Positions 6,074-7,005 of a stretch of 7,005 nucleotides of DNA are shown piece by piece (within the stretch, counting starts at the first letter, position 1; each line of letters opens with the position of its first letter). The stretch comes from Paracoccaceae bacterium (GTDB taxonomy: Bacteria > Pseudomonadota > Alphaproteobacteria > Rhodobacterales > Rhodobacteraceae). The notes below the pieces were generated by a model that made no database searches, had not been told where the DNA came from, and saw only the letters and a program-made list of their open reading frames with translations. The position numbers were made by a program, and so were the translations under genes. The stretch is from assembly GCA_007123625.1 (NCBI GenBank), contig SKKS01000102.1, forward strand, positions 1-7,005. Direction: 5' to 3'.

Positions 6074-7005
6074 CTAAAACAACACCGCCAGGATCAATGC
6101 CAGCGCCACCAGCACGGTGCCGCTGAAAGGCCACCGGCACATCCAGCCATCGGCCAGCCGCAGCATCGCCGCGGCGCGACGCAACCGCCAGTGCCACAGG
6201 TTTGCGAACGCTCGCGGCACGGCAATCTCGGGGCGCGGCAGCACCGACACCCAGCGCTGCCGCAGGCGTGGCAACAGGGTCAACAGGTCGCCCGGGTCGC
6301 GCGCGCCCGGCGGGTGGCGCAGCACCAGCGCCAGCGCTGCCAGACCGGCCAACGCGGGCAGCGTAGCTTCCAGCAGCGGCGCGCGGCCCAGCACATAGCC
6401 GCGCGGCACCTCGGTCCAGCCTGCCCACAAAAACCACGGCGCCGCCAGCGCGGCCCCTGCCAGCGCCCCTGCCGCGACAAGCTGCACGCCCGGGCTGCGG
6501 GCCGGTTTGGCGTCGCTGTGGGCCAGCCGCCACAGGCACCACCCCATGATCAGCGCCGTGGTGACGGTGCTGGCGGTGATCACATGCGCGATCCAGTCCG
6601 TCAGGCCCGGTTTCGCCACCGCCTTGGCCAGCGCACCCCCGCTCAGCGGCAGGCCCGCCACCGACCCGGCCGCGACCGCCGCCACGGCAAGCGCCCACAG
6701 CCGCCATGCCCCCCGCGCCGCCAGCACCGCACCCACCGACAGGAACAACGCCCCCTTGGCCAGCCCGTGATGCGCGGCATAGAAGGCAACCGCCCCCTGA
6801 CCGGCGCCCGCCAGCGCCAGCATCAGCCCCATCTGGCTGACCGTGGAATAGGCCAGCACCGCCTTGGGGTTGGTCTGGGTCAACCCCCAAAGCGCACCAC
6901 CGAAAGCGCCTGCAAACCCCAGCACCAGCAGCGTGTGCCCCATGATGTCGGGTGGCAGGAACAGCAGCACGCCGATCAGCCCCGCCTTGACGATCGCGCC
7001 CGACA
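6074..7005 (-). CDS. Proton-conducting membrane subunit, NuoL/M/N-MrpA/D superfamily (5' end outside window)
   Basis: The frame is open to the right edge, so only the last 309 residues are visible; the family is usually near 450-600. About nine hydrophobic segments are seen. GAIVKAG at the edge carries the transmembrane-helix-7 channel lysine, and NPKAVLAYSTVSQMG is the hallmark helix-8 motif with a second conserved lysine. AHHGLAKGALFL matches the helix-10 His/Lys motif. LPLSGGALAK matches the broken-helix-12 motif with a terminal lysine. After a further hydrophobic segment comes an Arg/Trp-rich stretch of about 65 residues without an obvious membrane span, then a last segment ending at the TAG. 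A GTG at 6970 lies inside the conserved core and is not the start. The protein belongs to a Mrp-type cation/H+ antiporter, a complex I-like or hydrogenase-like complex, or a DabB-like subunit; partner genes would lie to the right, outside the window. Confidence 0.85.
   Translation of the reverse strand, partial: SGAIVKAGLIGVLLFLPPDIMGHTLLVLGFAGAFGGALWGLTQTNPKAVLAYSTVSQMGLMLALAGAGQGAVAFYAAHHGLAKGALFLSVGAVLAARGAWRLWALAVAAVAAGSVAGLPLSGGALAKAVAKPGLTDWIAHVITASTVTTALIMGWCLWRLAHSDAKPARSPGVQLVAAGALAGAALAAPWFLWAGWTEVPRGYVLGRAPLLEATLPALAGLAALALVLRHPPGARDPGDLLTLLPRLRQRWVSVLPRPEIAVPRAFANLWHWRLRRAAAMLRLADGWMCRWPFSGTVLVALALILAVLF

Noticed and set aside
6042..6890. Second minus-strand open frame overlapping the antiporter-like gene
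   Set aside because: It is Gly/Arg-rich without domain features, while the adjacent frame carries all the conserved proton-channel motifs.

Overview
This is an ordinary-looking stretch of a GC-rich alphaproteobacterial chromosome, most likely from the Rhodobacteraceae (Roseobacter/Rhodobacter/Paracoccus type). The placement rests on strongly G/C-ending codons, on the alphaproteobacterial form of the exopolyphosphatase, and on remembered resemblance of the gene products to proteins of that family. No search was run. Six substantial genes and one gene tail fill almost the whole window. No RNA gene, insertion sequence, CRISPR array or phage gene was seen, and no gap between genes exceeds about 115 bases.

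Region 1 (1-2433, plus strand) is the end of a sugar-utilisation operon. It holds the last 34 codons of what looks like a LacI-type repressor, then a cytoplasmic GH1 beta-glucosidase whose ATG overlaps the repressor stop codon (ATGA), then a Glk-family glucokinase after a 20-base gap. Together the two enzymes would cleave an imported beta-glucoside and phosphorylate the released glucose to glucose 6-phosphate. The transporter that this scheme needs is not in the window.

Region 2 (2528-4670) is a divergent pair. Diacylglycerol kinase dgkA runs on the minus strand, convergent with glucokinase, and exopolyphosphatase ppx runs on the plus strand. Their shared spacer of about 112 bases carries outward-facing TTGAC-type -35 candidates for both genes.

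Region 3 (4763-7005) holds a UbiH/UbiF-family FAD-dependent hydroxylase on the plus strand, downstream of ppx. It meets a minus-strand gene running off the right edge, which encodes the C-terminal part of a proton-conducting membrane subunit of the NuoL/M/N-MrpA/D superfamily.

I found no convincing new biological system. The points worth a second look are the compact divergent promoter and uncertain dgkA start, a GD-to-AE change in the flavin motif of the hydroxylase, two substitutions in DgkA, the repressor-enzyme overlap, and the C-terminal tail of the antiporter-like protein.
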